Positions 40,148 through 49,858 of a DNA stretch of 64,000 nt are shown piece by piece. The translations under genes and the position numbers were made by a program. This DNA is from Pseudomonas fulva. Lineage in GTDB: Bacteria; Pseudomonadota; Gammaproteobacteria; Pseudomonadales; Pseudomonadaceae. The stretch is from contig NZ_JADNYP010000004.1 in the NCBI RefSeq assembly GCF_015680705.1, positions 267,813-331,812 on the forward strand, given 5' to 3'. Each line of letters starts with the position of its first letter. Position 1 is the stretch's first letter. The notes under the pieces are model-generated. The model searched no databases, had not been told where the DNA came from, and saw only the letters and a program-made list of their open reading frames with translations.

Positions 40148-41653
40148 TCAGTTGTTGTAGAGGTCGATGATCGCGCTGACGGCCTGGTTCTTGACCTTCG
40201 CCGCATCGTTTCGCGACTGCTCGATGCGGTCCAGGTAGGCCTCGTCGACATCGCCGGTGACGTACTGGCCATCGAATACCGCGCAATCGAAATGCTCGAT
40301 CTTGATCTTGCCACCCCCGACCGATTCGATCAGGTCAGGCAGGTCCTGGTAGACCAGCCAGTCGGCGCCGATCAACTCGGCCACCTGTTCGGTGGTACGG
40401 TTGTGGGCGATCAGTTCGTGAGCGCTCGGCATGTCGATGCCGTAGACGTTGGGGTAACGCACCGCGGGCGCGGCGGAACAGAAATACACGTTCTTCGCAC
40501 CGGCCTCGCGGGCCATCTGGATGATCTGCTTGCAGGTGGTGCCACGGACGATGGAGTCGTCCACCAGCATCACGTTCTTGCCACGGAATTCCAGCTCGAT
40601 GGCGTTGAGCTTCTGGCGTACCGATTTCTTGCGCGCCGCCTGGCCAGGCATGATGAAGGTACGACCGATGTAGCGGTTCTTGACGAAGCCTTCGCGGAAC
40701 TTGACGCCCAGGTGATTGGCCAACTGCAGCGCGGCGGTCCGGCTGGTATCGGGGATCGGGATAACCACGTCGATGCCGTGGTCGGGGCGCTCGCGCTGGA
40801 TCTTCTCGGCCAGTTTCTCGCCCATGCGCAGGCGTGCCTTGTACACCGACACGCCGTCGATGATCGAGTCGGGACGCGCCAGGTAGACATGCTCGAAGAT
40901 GCATGGCGAGAGTTTCGGCGCGGTCGCGCACTGACGGGTGTGCAGCTGCCCGTCCTCGGTGATGTAGACCGCCTCGCCCGGCGCCAGGTCGCGGATCAGG
41001 GTGAAGCCCAGCACGTCCAGGGCCACGCTTTCGGAGGCAATCATGTACTCGACGCCTTCGTCGGTGTGGCGCTGGCCGAACACGATCGGACGGATCGCAT
41101 TGGGGTCACGGAAACCGACGATGCCGTAGCCGGTGATCATCGCCACCACGGCATAGCCGCCGACACAGCGGCTGTGCACGTGGGACACCGCGGCGAACAC
41201 GTCTTCCTCGGTCGGCTGCAGCTTGCCGCGTACCGCCAGCTCATGGGCGAACACGTTGAGCAGCACTTCCGAGTCGGAGTTGGTGTTGACGTGCCGCAGG
41301 TCGGACTCGTAGATCTCCTTGGCCAGTTGCTCGACGTTGGTCAGATTGCCGTTGTGCGCCAGGGTGATGCCGTAGGGCGAGTTGACGTAGAACGGCTGGG
41401 CCTCGGCCGAAGTCGAGCTGCCCGCGGTCGGGTAACGCACATGACCGATGCCCATCTGCCCAACCAGGCGCTGCATGTGGCGCTGCTGGAAGACGTCGCG
41501 CACCAGGCCATTGTCCTTGCGCAGGAACAACCGACCATCATGGCTGGTCACGATACCGGCAGCATCCTGGCCGCGGTGCTGGAGGACGGTTAGCGCGTCA
41601 TACAGCGCCTGATTGACGTTCGACTTACCGACGATACCGACGATGCCACACAT
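40148..41653 (-). CDS. purF: Amidophosphoribosyltransferase
   Basis: First committed enzyme of purine synthesis, converting PRPP and glutamine to phosphoribosylamine. The 501-residue protein starts [11 protein letters not shown], with the nucleophilic Cys2 exposed after Met removal, which fixes the start at 41653. The C-terminal phosphoribosyltransferase domain has [13 protein letters not shown]. Lies 42 nt downstream of cvpA and 15 nt upstream of metZ, the classic cvpA-purF pair. Confidence 0.98.
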   Translation of the reverse strand: MCGIVGIVGKSNVNQALYDALTVLQHRGQDAAGIVTSHDGRLFLRKDNGLVRDVFQQRHMQRLVGQMGIGHVRYPTAGSSTSAEAQPFYVNSPYGITLAHNGNLTNVEQLAKEIYESDLRHVNTNSDSEVLLNVFAHELAVRGKLQPTEEDVFAAVSHVHSRCVGGYAVVAMITGYGIVGFRDPNAIRPIVFGQRHTDEGVEYMIASESVALDVLGFTLIRDLAPGEAVYITEDGQLHTRQCATAPKLSPCIFEHVYLARPDSIIDGVSVYKARLRMGEKLAEKIQRERPDHGIDVVIPIPDTSRTAALQLANHLGVKFREGFVKNRYIGRTFIMPGQAARKKSVRQKLNAIELEFRGKNVMLVDDSIVRGTTCKQIIQMAREAGAKNVYFCSAAPAVRYPNVYGIDMPSAHELIAHNRTTEQVAELIGADWLVYQDLPDLIESVGGGKIKIEHFDCAVFDGQYVTGDVDEAYLDRIEQSRNDAAKVKNQAVSAIIDLYNN

Positions 41654-41695
41654 GCGACGCAACCCCTACTTTGATGAAACTAGACTGAGCAGCCC

Positions 41696-42250
41696 TCACG
41701 GCCTTGCCGGCCCGAGCAGCTGCTCCTTGAATGGCAGATCAGCTGGCACGCTGACCCCACTGGACATCCACTGACTGGCAAGACCCAGGACCAGGTTCTT
41801 CGACCAGTCAGCTACCAGAAGAAATCGAGGCAGCAGGCTTGATTCCTGCCACCACGGATCCTGTTGCACGGGCCCCAGGCTCAGCAAGCCCACGGCCACC
41901 ACTACCAGCAAGCCCCCGCGCGCGGCCCCGAAGGCCATGCCCAGGAAGCGATCGGTACCGGACAGCCCGGTCGCGCGTATCAGCTCGCCGACGATGAAAT
42001 TGAGCATGGCCCCCACGACCAGCGTGGCGACGAAAAGAATGGTGCAGCCTGCGATGACCCGCGCCGAAGGCGTCTGGATATACGGCTCGAGGTATTGCGA
42101 CAGTGAACCCCCGAACATCCACGCAACCGCGCCAGCCACGATCCAGATGACCAGCGACAGCGCTTCCTTGACGAAGCCGCGCTTGAGACTGATCAAAGAG
42201 GAAACGGCAATGATCGCGATGATCGCCCAATCAACCCAGGTAAATGCCAC
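41696..42250 (-). CDS. cvpA: CvpA-family membrane protein
   Basis: Inner-membrane protein of 184 residues with about four helices (AIIAIIAVSSLISLKRGF, then IVAGAVAWMFGG). Family needed for colicin V production in E. coli and often adjacent to purF; its wider function is in envelope homeostasis. Starts with GTG at 42250, seven nt after an AGGCGA site. Confidence 0.93.
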   Translation of the reverse strand: MAFTWVDWAIIAIIAVSSLISLKRGFVKEALSLVIWIVAGAVAWMFGGSLSQYLEPYIQTPSARVIAGCTILFVATLVVGAMLNFIVGELIRATGLSGTDRFLGMAFGAARGGLLVVVAVGLLSLGPVQQDPWWQESSLLPRFLLVADWSKNLVLGLASQWMSSGVSVPADLPFKEQLLGPARP

Positions 42251-42422
42251 GGTGTCGCCTGCAGACTTGTCAGGTCGCGCATTTTAGCAGAGCGACAGGG
42301 TTGGGGTAAGCGGAATGTCAGCTTTCCCGGCCGTCGAGGCGGCAGCGAGCCGGCATTTGCCATGACCGGAGCTGCCGCATCGGCCATGCAGGCGCCAGCG
42401 GCCTGGCGGCGGCGCCTCGACC

Positions 42423-43088
42423 TCACTCCCGCTCGGGCTGGAAGCGCACCACGATACCCTTGATCTTGTGCTGGCGATTGATCACGTCGCGGACACGCTC
42501 GGCCTCGCCGCGTTCGATCAGCGGGCCGACGAATACCCGGTTCAGCCCACCGGCCGAGCGGACGTAGGCGTTGTAGCCCTGGTTGCGCAAGGTCTGCTGG
42601 AGCTTGTCGGCACCGGCACGATTGGACAGGCTGGCGACCTGGATCGACCAGCTCACCGGCAGGCCATTGCCATCGATCTTGGCCGGCGAGGCGGGCTTGG
42701 CAACTGCGGCCGACGGCGCCGGGTCCGGCTGGCTGGCGGGCGCTTCGGCCCGGGTCGCCGGTGCTTTGGCGGGAGCCGTGGGCGTGCCGGGTACCGGCTT
42801 GATCGGCTGGCTGGGCGGGGCCACCGGCGCGCTGGATTCGTTCACGATCACCGGAGCCTGTTCGCTGACCAGCGGATCCTCCGGCAGCGGCTTGGGCTCG
42901 GGCACTTGCACCGGCTCGACCTCGACCTGCGCAGGGCTCGGCATCGCTGGCGCCTGCGGCGCCTCGACCCGAACCTCGCGCATTTCGTCCTGACGGGTGA
43001 ACAACATGGGCAGGAAGATCACCGCCAGCGCCACCAGCACCAGCGCACCGACCATCCGCTGCTTCACGCCCTTATCCAGCACTGCCAT
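42423..43088 (-). CDS. SPOR domain protein (DedD-like)
   Basis: Protein of 221 residues: short cytoplasmic N-terminus, a transmembrane helix (MVGALVLVALAVIFLPMLF, 12-30), a Pro/Ala-rich periplasmic linker (40-140) and a C-terminal SPOR domain (SWSIQVASLSNRAGADKLQ onward) that binds denuded septal peptidoglycan. In E. coli DedD is a cell-division protein encoded in the folC-dedD-cvpA-purF order seen here. Its start lies 17 nt inside the 3' end of folC. Confidence 0.93.
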   Translation of the reverse strand: MAVLDKGVKQRMVGALVLVALAVIFLPMLFTRQDEMREVRVEAPQAPAMPSPAQVEVEPVQVPEPKPLPEDPLVSEQAPVIVNESSAPVAPPSQPIKPVPGTPTAPAKAPATRAEAPASQPDPAPSAAVAKPASPAKIDGNGLPVSWSIQVASLSNRAGADKLQQTLRNQGYNAYVRSAGGLNRVFVGPLIERGEAERVRDVINRQHKIKGIVVRFQPERE

Positions 43089-44379
43089 CCGTCGTGTCCC
43101 TCGCAGCCTGCCGCTCGAGCCATTGCAAGGCTTCGGCGACACAAAAAAACGAACCGAACAGCAGAATCTGGTCATCTGCCGTCGCCCGCGCGCACTGCGC
43201 CTCAAGCGCAGCGGCCACGCTGGCATGAGACTTCACCTGGGCGCCAAGGTTCGTCAGCGCTGCCCGCAGCTCGTTGACAGGACGGCTGCGGGGGGTGTCC
43301 AGGGCAGCGACCGCCCACTCGTCGACCAGGGCGTGCAACGGCGCGATCACACCCTCGAGGTCCTTGTCGGCGAGCAGGCCGAATACCGCCAGGCGCCGCC
43401 CTTTCAGCGGCCGGCTCGCCAGCCGTTTGGCCAGGTAGTCGGCGGCGTGCGGATTGTGACCGACGTCCAGCAGCAGCTCCACGGGCCTGCCCTGCCAAAG
43501 CAGCGAGCGCCGGTCGAGGCGACCGGTGATGCGGGTATCGAGCAGGGCCTGGCGCAGCTGCTCCGGTTGCCAGGGCAGGCCCAGCAGCAGATAGGCCTGC
43601 AACGCCGCTGCGGCGTTTTCCATCGGCAGGTCGAGCACGGGCAGCTGCTCCAGCGTCACCACAGCGCCGTCGGCCTCGCGTCCTTGCCACTGCCACTGCC
43701 GCGCACTCACGGCCAGGTCGAAGTCGCGACCACGCAGATACAGCGGGCAGCCCAGCTCCTTGGCCTTGTCGAGCAGGGGCTGGGGCGGCTCGAGATCGCC
43801 ACACAAGGCTGGCTTGCCGTGCCGGAAGATCCCGGCCTTCTCGAACGCCACCGACTCGCGGGTATCGCCCAGGTAGTCGGCATGATCGACACCGATGCTG
43901 GTGACCAGGGCCAGGTCGGCGTCAACCAGGTTGACCGCGTCCAGGCGGCCGCCAAGACCGACCTCGAGCACCACCGCATCCAGCGACGCCTGACGGAACA
44001 GCCAGAAGGCCGCCAGGGTGCCCATTTCGAAATAGGTCAGGGAAACCTCGCCGCGCGCGGCCTCGACCGCGGCGAACGCCTCGCACAGCGACTCGTCGCT
44101 GGCCTGCCGGCCGTCGATCAGCACGCGCTCGTTGTAGCGCAGCAGGTGCGGGGAACTGTACACGCCCACCCGCAGGCCCTGGGCCTGCATCAGCGCGGCG
44201 GCGAAGGCGCAGGTCGAACCCTTGCCATTGGTACCGGTCACCGTCAGCACCCGTGGCGCCAGCCGACCCAGCCCGAGCCGATCCGCCACCTGGCGCGCCC
44301 GTTCCAGGCCCATGTCGATGGCGCTGGGATGCAACTGCTCGAGATAGGCGAGCCACTCGCCAAGGGTACGTGCTTTCAT
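43072..44379 (-). CDS. folC: Bifunctional folylpolyglutamate/dihydrofolate synthase
   Basis: ATP-dependent ligase adding glutamate to dihydropteroate and folates. The 435-residue protein has the P-loop TVTGTNGKGSTCAF and the Mur-ligase-like core (VLEVGLGGRLDAVNLVD; DVGHNPHA near the C-terminus). ATG at 44379 overlaps the accD stop; 3' end overlaps the SPOR gene. Confidence 0.96.
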   Translation of the reverse strand: MKARTLGEWLAYLEQLHPSAIDMGLERARQVADRLGLGRLAPRVLTVTGTNGKGSTCAFAAALMQAQGLRVGVYSSPHLLRYNERVLIDGRQASDESLCEAFAAVEAARGEVSLTYFEMGTLAAFWLFRQASLDAVVLEVGLGGRLDAVNLVDADLALVTSIGVDHADYLGDTRESVAFEKAGIFRHGKPALCGDLEPPQPLLDKAKELGCPLYLRGRDFDLAVSARQWQWQGREADGAVVTLEQLPVLDLPMENAAAALQAYLLLGLPWQPEQLRQALLDTRITGRLDRRSLLWQGRPVELLLDVGHNPHAADYLAKRLASRPLKGRRLAVFGLLADKDLEGVIAPLHALVDEWAVAALDTPRSRPVNELRAALTNLGAQVKSHASVAAALEAQCARATADDQILLFGSFFCVAEALQWLERQAARDTTDGSAG

Positions 44380-45272
44380 CAGGCGACGACGGGCGCCTCC
44401 GAGACGAGAACCGGGGTCGGCTGGCCGGTCATCTGCGCGAGCAGGCGAGCCAGGCGCGGACGCAGTTCGTTGCGCGAGATGATCAGGTCGATCGCGCCAT
44501 GATCGAGCAGGAATTCGCTGCGCTGGAAGCCTTCGGGAAGCTTTTCGCGCACGGTCTGCTCGATCACCCGTGGGCCGGCGAAGCCGATCAGCGCCTTGGG
44601 TTCGCCGACGATGACGTCGCCGAGCATCGCCAGGCTGGCCGACACGCCGCCGTAGACCGGGTCGGTCAGCACCGAAATGAACGGGATGCCCTCTTCGCGC
44701 AGGCGGGCCAGCACGGCGGAAGTCTTGGCCATCTGCATCAGGGAAATCAGCGCTTCCTGCATCCGCGCGCCACCGGAGGCGGCGAAGCAGATCATCGGGC
44801 AGCGGTGCTCCAGGGCATGATTGGCGGCGCGCACGAAGCGCTCGCCGACAACCGCGCCCATGGAACCGCCCATGAACGAGAACTCGAAGGCACTGACCAC
44901 CACCGGCATACCCAGCAGGGTGCCGCTCATGGAGATCAGCGCGTCCTTCTCGCCGGTCTGCTTCTGGGCCGCCGCCAAGCGGTCCTTGTACTTCTTGCCG
45001 TCGCGGAACTTCAGACGATCGACCGGCTCCAGGTCGGCGCCCAGCTCGACGCGACCTTCGGCATCGAGGAAGATATCGATGCGCGCCCGCGCGCCGATAC
45101 GCATGTGGTGGTTGCACTTGGGGCAGACATCCAGGGTCTTTTCCAGCTCCGGACGATACAGCACGGCCTCGCAGGCCGGACACTTGTGCCACAGGCCCTC
45201 GGGCACCGAGCTCTTCTTCACCTCGGAACGCATGATCGATGGAATCAGTTTGTCTACTAACCAGTTGCTCAT
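44379..45272 (-). CDS. accD: Acetyl-CoA carboxylase carboxyltransferase subunit beta
   Basis: Beta subunit of the carboxyltransferase that makes malonyl-CoA, 297 residues. The N-terminal zinc ribbon (CPACEAVL and CPKCNHH) and the crotonase-like core ([18 protein letters not shown]; here [12 protein letters not shown]) are intact. Start at 45272 ([17 protein letters not shown]) is conserved. Confidence 0.97.
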   Translation of the reverse strand: MSNWLVDKLIPSIMRSEVKKSSVPEGLWHKCPACEAVLYRPELEKTLDVCPKCNHHMRIGARARIDIFLDAEGRVELGADLEPVDRLKFRDGKKYKDRLAAAQKQTGEKDALISMSGTLLGMPVVVSAFEFSFMGGSMGAVVGERFVRAANHALEHRCPMICFAASGGARMQEALISLMQMAKTSAVLARLREEGIPFISVLTDPVYGGVSASLAMLGDVIVGEPKALIGFAGPRVIEQTVREKLPEGFQRSEFLLDHGAIDLIISRNELRPRLARLLAQMTGQPTPVLVSEAPVVA

Positions 45273-45516
45273 GCTTTCATCTCCAGTCTTGGCAGCTGGC
45301 GGGCCGTCGTCGACGGCCCTGCCCTGCCCTTGAGCTCACAATCTTCTTCGAAACGATGACGGATCGGCCCGATGGCCCGCTGCTGGCGTGGCCGGCACGG
45401 CAACCGCTCCGTCCCAATCTGTCTTGGCGGCGCCCCGTGGCGCCATCACTGCCCGGCCGCGTTCACGGCCGCGATAGCTATGGACGATGGCCCCTGGCCT
45501 GTCGTCACATCCGCCG

Positions 45517-46137
45517 TCATGCCTGGCGGACGGCGCGCAGGAAGGCTTCGATCTTCTCCGGGTCCTTGATGCCCTTGCCTTGCTCCACGCCACCGCTGAC
45601 ATCGACCGCATGGGGCCGCACCTGGTCGATGGCCCGGGCCACATTGTGCGCCGCCAGGCCACCGGCCAGGATCACCGGCTTGCTCAGTCGCGGCGGCACC
45701 AGCGACCAGTCGAAGGCTTCGCCCGTACCACCGGGGACGCCAGGCACGTAGGTGTCGAGCAGAATGCCACGGGCCCCGGCGTAAAGCTGGCAGGCCGCCT
45801 CGAGATCATCGCCGGGGCGAACCCGCAGGGCCTTGATCCAGGGCCTGTGATAGCCCTCGCAGTCGGCCGGGGTCTCGTCGCCGTGGAATTGCAGGAGGTC
45901 CAGCGGTACCGCCTCGAGGATCTCGTTGAGCTCGCAGCGCGAGGCGTTGACGAACAACCCGACCGTGGTGACGAATGGCGGCAACTCGGCGATGATCGCC
46001 CGCGCCTGGCGCACGTCGACCGCGCGCGGACTCCTGGCGTAGAAGACCAGGCCGATGGCGTCGGCACCGGCCTCGGCCGCCGCCATGGCATCCTCGATGC
46101 GGGTGATCCCGCAGATCTTGCTGCGAACGGAACTCAC
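45517..46137 (-). CDS. trpF: Phosphoribosylanthranilate isomerase
   Basis: TIM-barrel enzyme of tryptophan biosynthesis, 206 residues. Conserved KICGITR at the N-terminus (catalytic Cys) and [14 protein letters not shown] phosphate-binding loop near the C-terminus. A GTG start at 46137 ([10 protein letters not shown]) gives the usual length; a longer frame adds an unsupported leader. Between truA (60 nt) and accD (244-nt gap with no gene). Confidence 0.96.
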   Translation of the reverse strand: MSSVRSKICGITRIEDAMAAAEAGADAIGLVFYARSPRAVDVRQARAIIAELPPFVTTVGLFVNASRCELNEILEAVPLDLLQFHGDETPADCEGYHRPWIKALRVRPGDDLEAACQLYAGARGILLDTYVPGVPGGTGEAFDWSLVPPRLSKPVILAGGLAAHNVARAIDQVRPHAVDVSGGVEQGKGIKDPEKIEAFLRAVRQA

Positions 46138-46197
46138 GGGGACTGATCCTCGACAGGCGAACGAAGCCTCGGATCTTAGCAAAAGCCTCGGTCAGCG

Positions 46198-47052
46198 TCA
46201 GCCGACAAGGCTTTCGTAGCCGGTGAGAAAGTGTGGGCCGATGTAACGCTGCGGAAGCGAGAATTCCTCGGGGTATTCGACCTCGACCAGATACAGGCCG
46301 TAGGGATGCGCCGTCACGCCGCCTTCACGACGATTGCGCCCTTCCAGCACTTGGCGGGCCCAGCCAGGCGGACGCTCGCCGGCGCCGATGGTCATCAGCA
46401 CGCCAGCAATGTTGCGCACCATATGGTGCAGGAACGCCGTGGCGCGCACGTCCAGCACGATCATCCGCCCATGGCGAGTCACCCGCAGATGATGGATATG
46501 CTTGACCGGCGACTTGGCCTGGCACTGGCTGGCGCGGAAAGCGCTGAAGTCGTGGGTGCCGAGCAGCAAGCCGGCGGCCTCGGCCATCGGTGCGATGTCC
46601 AGCGGCCGATGGTTCCAGGTCACCTCTTCGCCCAGGTGCGCGGGGCGGATCGGGTCGTTGTAGATCACATAGCGGTAGCGCCTGGCGACAGCCTTGAAGC
46701 GGGCGTGGAAATGCCCGGGCATGGCCCGCGCCCAGGTGACGCTGATGTCATGGGGCAGGTTGAAGTTGGTGCCCATCGTCCAGGCGCGCTCGTCACGAAC
46801 CGCGCGCGTATCGAAGTGCACGACCTGACCGCAGGCATGCACGCCAGCGTCGGTACGCCCGGCACAGACCACGCTCACCGGGGCGTCGGCCACCCGCGAC
46901 AGCGCCTGCTCCAGGGCCTGCTGGACGCTGGGCACGCCACTGGCCTGGCGTTGCCAGCCACGATAGCGGGCCCCCTTGTATTCCACGCCCAGCGCGATGC
47001 GAAAATGACCTTCGGCCGCCGCTTCGGCCGCGTCGTTGTCGATGATGTCCAA
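46198..47052 (-). CDS. truA: tRNA pseudouridine(38-40) synthase
   Basis: Modifies uridines 38-40 in tRNA anticodon arms. The 284-residue protein has catalytic Asp in AGRTDAGVHA. The best start is TTG at 47052 with an AGGG site about 10 nt upstream; this gives a slightly extended acidic N-terminus (LDIIDNDAAEAAAEG), and an internal ATG is not available before the core, so the rare start codon seems real. A TATAAT promoter element lies upstream. Confidence 0.92.
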   Translation of the reverse strand: MDIIDNDAAEAAAEGHFRIALGVEYKGARYRGWQRQASGVPSVQQALEQALSRVADAPVSVVCAGRTDAGVHACGQVVHFDTRAVRDERAWTMGTNFNLPHDISVTWARAMPGHFHARFKAVARRYRYVIYNDPIRPAHLGEEVTWNHRPLDIAPMAEAAGLLLGTHDFSAFRASQCQAKSPVKHIHHLRVTRHGRMIVLDVRATAFLHHMVRNIAGVLMTIGAGERPPGWARQVLEGRNRREGGVTAHPYGLYLVEVEYPEEFSLPQRYIGPHFLTGYESLVG

Positions 47053-47087
47053 GAAAGCCAGCCCTGTCGGTTGTACGAAAGGCGGGC

Positions 47088-47093
47088 ATTATA
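47088..47093 (-). promoter_or_regulatory. -10 element upstream of truA-trpF
   Basis: Perfect TATAAT on the minus strand, 36 nt upstream of the truA start, in the gap after fimV. No good -35 at 16-18 nt (a TTGGCC is 20 nt away). Confidence 0.4.
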
Positions 47094-47142
47094 GCGATAT
47101 CGAGACAGGGCCGGGCCAATACCCGGCCGCCGCCAGGCGGCC

Positions 47143-49785
47143 TCAGGCCAGGCGCGAAAGCATGTCCTCGGCTTCCTGGCGCTGCCCGGCGTCGCCGTCC
47201 TTGACCACTTCGTCGAGGATGTCGCGGGCGCCCTGCTGGTCGCCCATGTCGATATAGGCGCGGGCCAGGTCGAGCTTGGTGGTGACTTCGTCGGCGTCGG
47301 AGAAGAAGTCGAAGTCCAGGTCATCGACCGGCTCGGGCTCCGGCTCCGCTGCCTGCGGCGTCGAGGCGTCGGCCATCTGCGGCTCCAGCGAAGGTGACTC
47401 CAGGTCCTGCGACAGCTTGTCCAGTTCGGCGTTGACGTCATCGAGCTCCGAGGCGAAGTCACGCCCGGCCGGTGAGTCGTCCTCCAACGCCAGCGACAGG
47501 TCGAAGTCCTCGGACAGGTCCGGCTGGTCGCTCGCATCGGCAGGTGGCGTCGCGGGCTGCGGGCTGGCCGGCGTCTGCGCCGCCTGCGTGGCGACGGGTT
47601 CGCCCTGCTCCTGCGCGGCGCCGACGTCCAGATCGAATTCGTCCCCGCCCGCCTGGGCCTGAGCCTGGGCCAGCATCGCCTCGAAATCGGCATCGGCATC
47701 GTTCTGCTCAGCCGCTGACGGCGCCGCCAAGGGGTCGAGCAATGGCGGCTCGGCCTGCTCGACCAGGGGCAGTTCCGCGTCCAGGCGCAAGTCGGCGACC
47801 GCGCCCAGTGCGTCATCCGGAATCGTTTCGATATCGTCCGCGGCCTGGTCGAACGCGGACGCAGGCTCGGACGAGGCAGTGCGCACCGCAGGATCTTCGA
47901 GCAGCTCCTGCACATAGTGCTGGTCCATTTCGGCAGCCAGGGCGGCGGCCCCCAGTCCTGCGGCAGCGGCTGCGAGCATGGCCGGATAGCGTTGGCGCAG
48001 GCCATCGACCTGCGCCCGGTTCTGCTCGGTACCTGGCAGTTGGCGTTCCTGGGAGACGAAACCGTACTGGTCCCCCTGGCGGGCGTAGACCTCCATGAGC
48101 TTCAGCCGCAGGTCGCTGCGCTCGGGATAGGTCGCGACACCTGACTCCAGCAACTCGGCGGCGTCGTTCAGCCGGCCCGCGGCCAGTTTCAGCTCGGCCT
48201 CGGCCAGCACCCGCTCAGGACCTTCCCGGCCTGCCGCCGGGGCCTCGGCCACAGGCTGCGCCTGGAGTCTTTCCGCCGCCACGGCGGCGGCTGCCGAAGC
48301 GGCAACCGCGGCAGGCGACAGGGTGGTGGTGTCCAGTTCGTCGAAACTGCCTGGTGGCATGTCGAAATCGGGATCTTCGTCCTGTTCGGCCAGCGCGCGG
48401 GCCATCTGCCGGTGCTTCTCGGCTTCCTGCTCGGCCTTGCGCTTGCGCAACAGGATCAGTAGCAGGATGAGCAGCACGAGCAACAGCGAACCGGCGATCA
48501 AGGCCAGCAGCAGCGGGTTGCCGAACAGCTGGTCGAGCGCGCTCTTTTGCGCACCGACCGGTGCGGCCGAGGTATCCTGCGCCGCTTCGGGGCGCGTGTC
48601 GGTGGCCGCCGGGGACGGATCGAGCACCGGCTCGCCAGCCAGCGGCGCGTGAATCGCCGGGCCGCTGCCGGGTGGCGTCTCGGCCACTGGGTCATCGCCC
48701 AGCGCGCTGCTGGCGGGCTGGGTGCCGGCCACTGGCCCGGTCGCTGGATCGGCGGGTACGGCGGTCGCCGGCTGCCCCGCTGTGCCTTGCGTCTGGAGAC
48801 GCGCCAACTGGTCGTTCTTGAGCTCGATCAGCCGCTGCAGCTTGTCCAGCTGGCTTTGCAGGTCGGCCAGGCGGCTCCTGAGCTCCTCGTTGTCACGACG
48901 ACTGGTATCGAGACTTTCCTGAGCGACCGCCAGCTGATCGGCAAGTGCCTTGGCATCGCCCGCGGCGGGTTGCGAGCTGGGGGACACCAGGCGCAGGTTG
49001 TCCGGCCGAGCCACCTGCGCTGGCGCCGCATCGGCGGCGACTCGCCGGGTGGCGTCGAGCTGGCGCGCGCGCGGGCCGAGTCGTCGCCCCTCGCGCCAGG
49101 CCGCATACTGCTCGGCCACTTCCCGCACCGCTTCGCCCTGGGGAATGCTGCGAATCTGCTGCGCATCGGGCAGACGCAAGACTTGCCCGACCTTGAGCCG
49201 ATTGATGTTGTTGCCAATGAAGGCATCCGGGTTGAGCGCCTGGATGGCCAGCATGGTCTGTTGCACCGATCCGCCCTGACTGTTGCGTGCGGCGATCTGC
49301 CAGAGCGTGTCGCGTCGCTGGCTGGTGTAGGTGGCAGCACCGCTCACCGCCGGCTCGATGCCTGCCTGGGACTGGCGAGCGCCGGCCTGCGTCCGGTCGA
49401 GCGACAGGCTGTAGTCACGCAACAGCCGCCCCTGAGGCCACATGACCTGGACCAGGAACTTGACTTGCGTCTCGGGCAGCGGTGCGCTGGAGGTCACCCG
49501 CAGCACGCTGCGGCCATCCGGCACGATCACCGGGGTGAAGGACAGGTCTTCCAGGTAGGTCGGCATGGGCAGGCCGGCACGCAGGTACTCCTCTGGGGGC
49601 GCGAGGCTGGGGGCCAGCTCGGCCGCGCTCAGGTCACGCACGTCGAGCAGTTCGATCTCTGCGTCGAGCGGTTCGCCCTGTGCCGACCTGAGCGTCAGCT
49701 CGCCCAACCCGAGTGCATTCGCCATACCGGACGAAAGAGCCGTGGCGGCAGCGATGGCCAGAACCAGTGTGCGAATTCGAAGCAT
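47143..49785 (-). CDS. fimV: FimV-like polar/pilus assembly protein
   Basis: Peptidoglycan-binding inner-membrane protein of 880 residues, needed for type IV pilus assembly and polar organisation in Pseudomonas. Order of parts: signal peptide (1-24, MANA/LGLGELT cleavage region), FimV N-terminal domain, LysM domain (about 155-210, DTLWQIAARNSQGG), a coiled-coil (about 280-330), one transmembrane helix (about 425-450, LLLALIAGSLLLVLLILL), and an acidic Ala-rich cytoplasmic region ending in a TPR-like FimV C-terminal domain (LDLARAYIDMGDQQGARDIL). Start at 49785 defined by the signal peptide. Confidence 0.94.
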   Translation of the reverse strand: MLRIRTLVLAIAAATALSSGMANALGLGELTLRSAQGEPLDAEIELLDVRDLSAAELAPSLAPPEEYLRAGLPMPTYLEDLSFTPVIVPDGRSVLRVTSSAPLPETQVKFLVQVMWPQGRLLRDYSLSLDRTQAGARQSQAGIEPAVSGAATYTSQRRDTLWQIAARNSQGGSVQQTMLAIQALNPDAFIGNNINRLKVGQVLRLPDAQQIRSIPQGEAVREVAEQYAAWREGRRLGPRARQLDATRRVAADAAPAQVARPDNLRLVSPSSQPAAGDAKALADQLAVAQESLDTSRRDNEELRSRLADLQSQLDKLQRLIELKNDQLARLQTQGTAGQPATAVPADPATGPVAGTQPASSALGDDPVAETPPGSGPAIHAPLAGEPVLDPSPAATDTRPEAAQDTSAAPVGAQKSALDQLFGNPLLLALIAGSLLLVLLILLLILLRKRKAEQEAEKHRQMARALAEQDEDPDFDMPPGSFDELDTTTLSPAAVAASAAAAVAAERLQAQPVAEAPAAGREGPERVLAEAELKLAAGRLNDAAELLESGVATYPERSDLRLKLMEVYARQGDQYGFVSQERQLPGTEQNRAQVDGLRQRYPAMLAAAAAGLGAAALAAEMDQHYVQELLEDPAVRTASSEPASAFDQAADDIETIPDDALGAVADLRLDAELPLVEQAEPPLLDPLAAPSAAEQNDADADFEAMLAQAQAQAGGDEFDLDVGAAQEQGEPVATQAAQTPASPQPATPPADASDQPDLSEDFDLSLALEDDSPAGRDFASELDDVNAELDKLSQDLESPSLEPQMADASTPQAAEPEPEPVDDLDFDFFSDADEVTTKLDLARAYIDMGDQQGARDILDEVVKDGDAGQRQEAEDMLSRLA

Positions 49786-49858
49786 GTCCCCTTCCCTATC
49801 AGTGGTGCGTCCCGGCAAGCCCTTGCGAAAACAGGACAACAGTGCTGGCGAGTATCTT

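Noticed and set aside
39791..41593. 600-codon plus frame opposite metZ and purF
   Set aside because: Shadow of the minus-strand genes, as judged by PurF and MetZ motifs on the other strand.
45273..45516. Hidden small gene between accD and trpF
   Set aside because: Short frames lack a ribosome-binding site and good codon usage; a small stem (GGGCCGTCG/CGACGGCCC) is the only structure seen.
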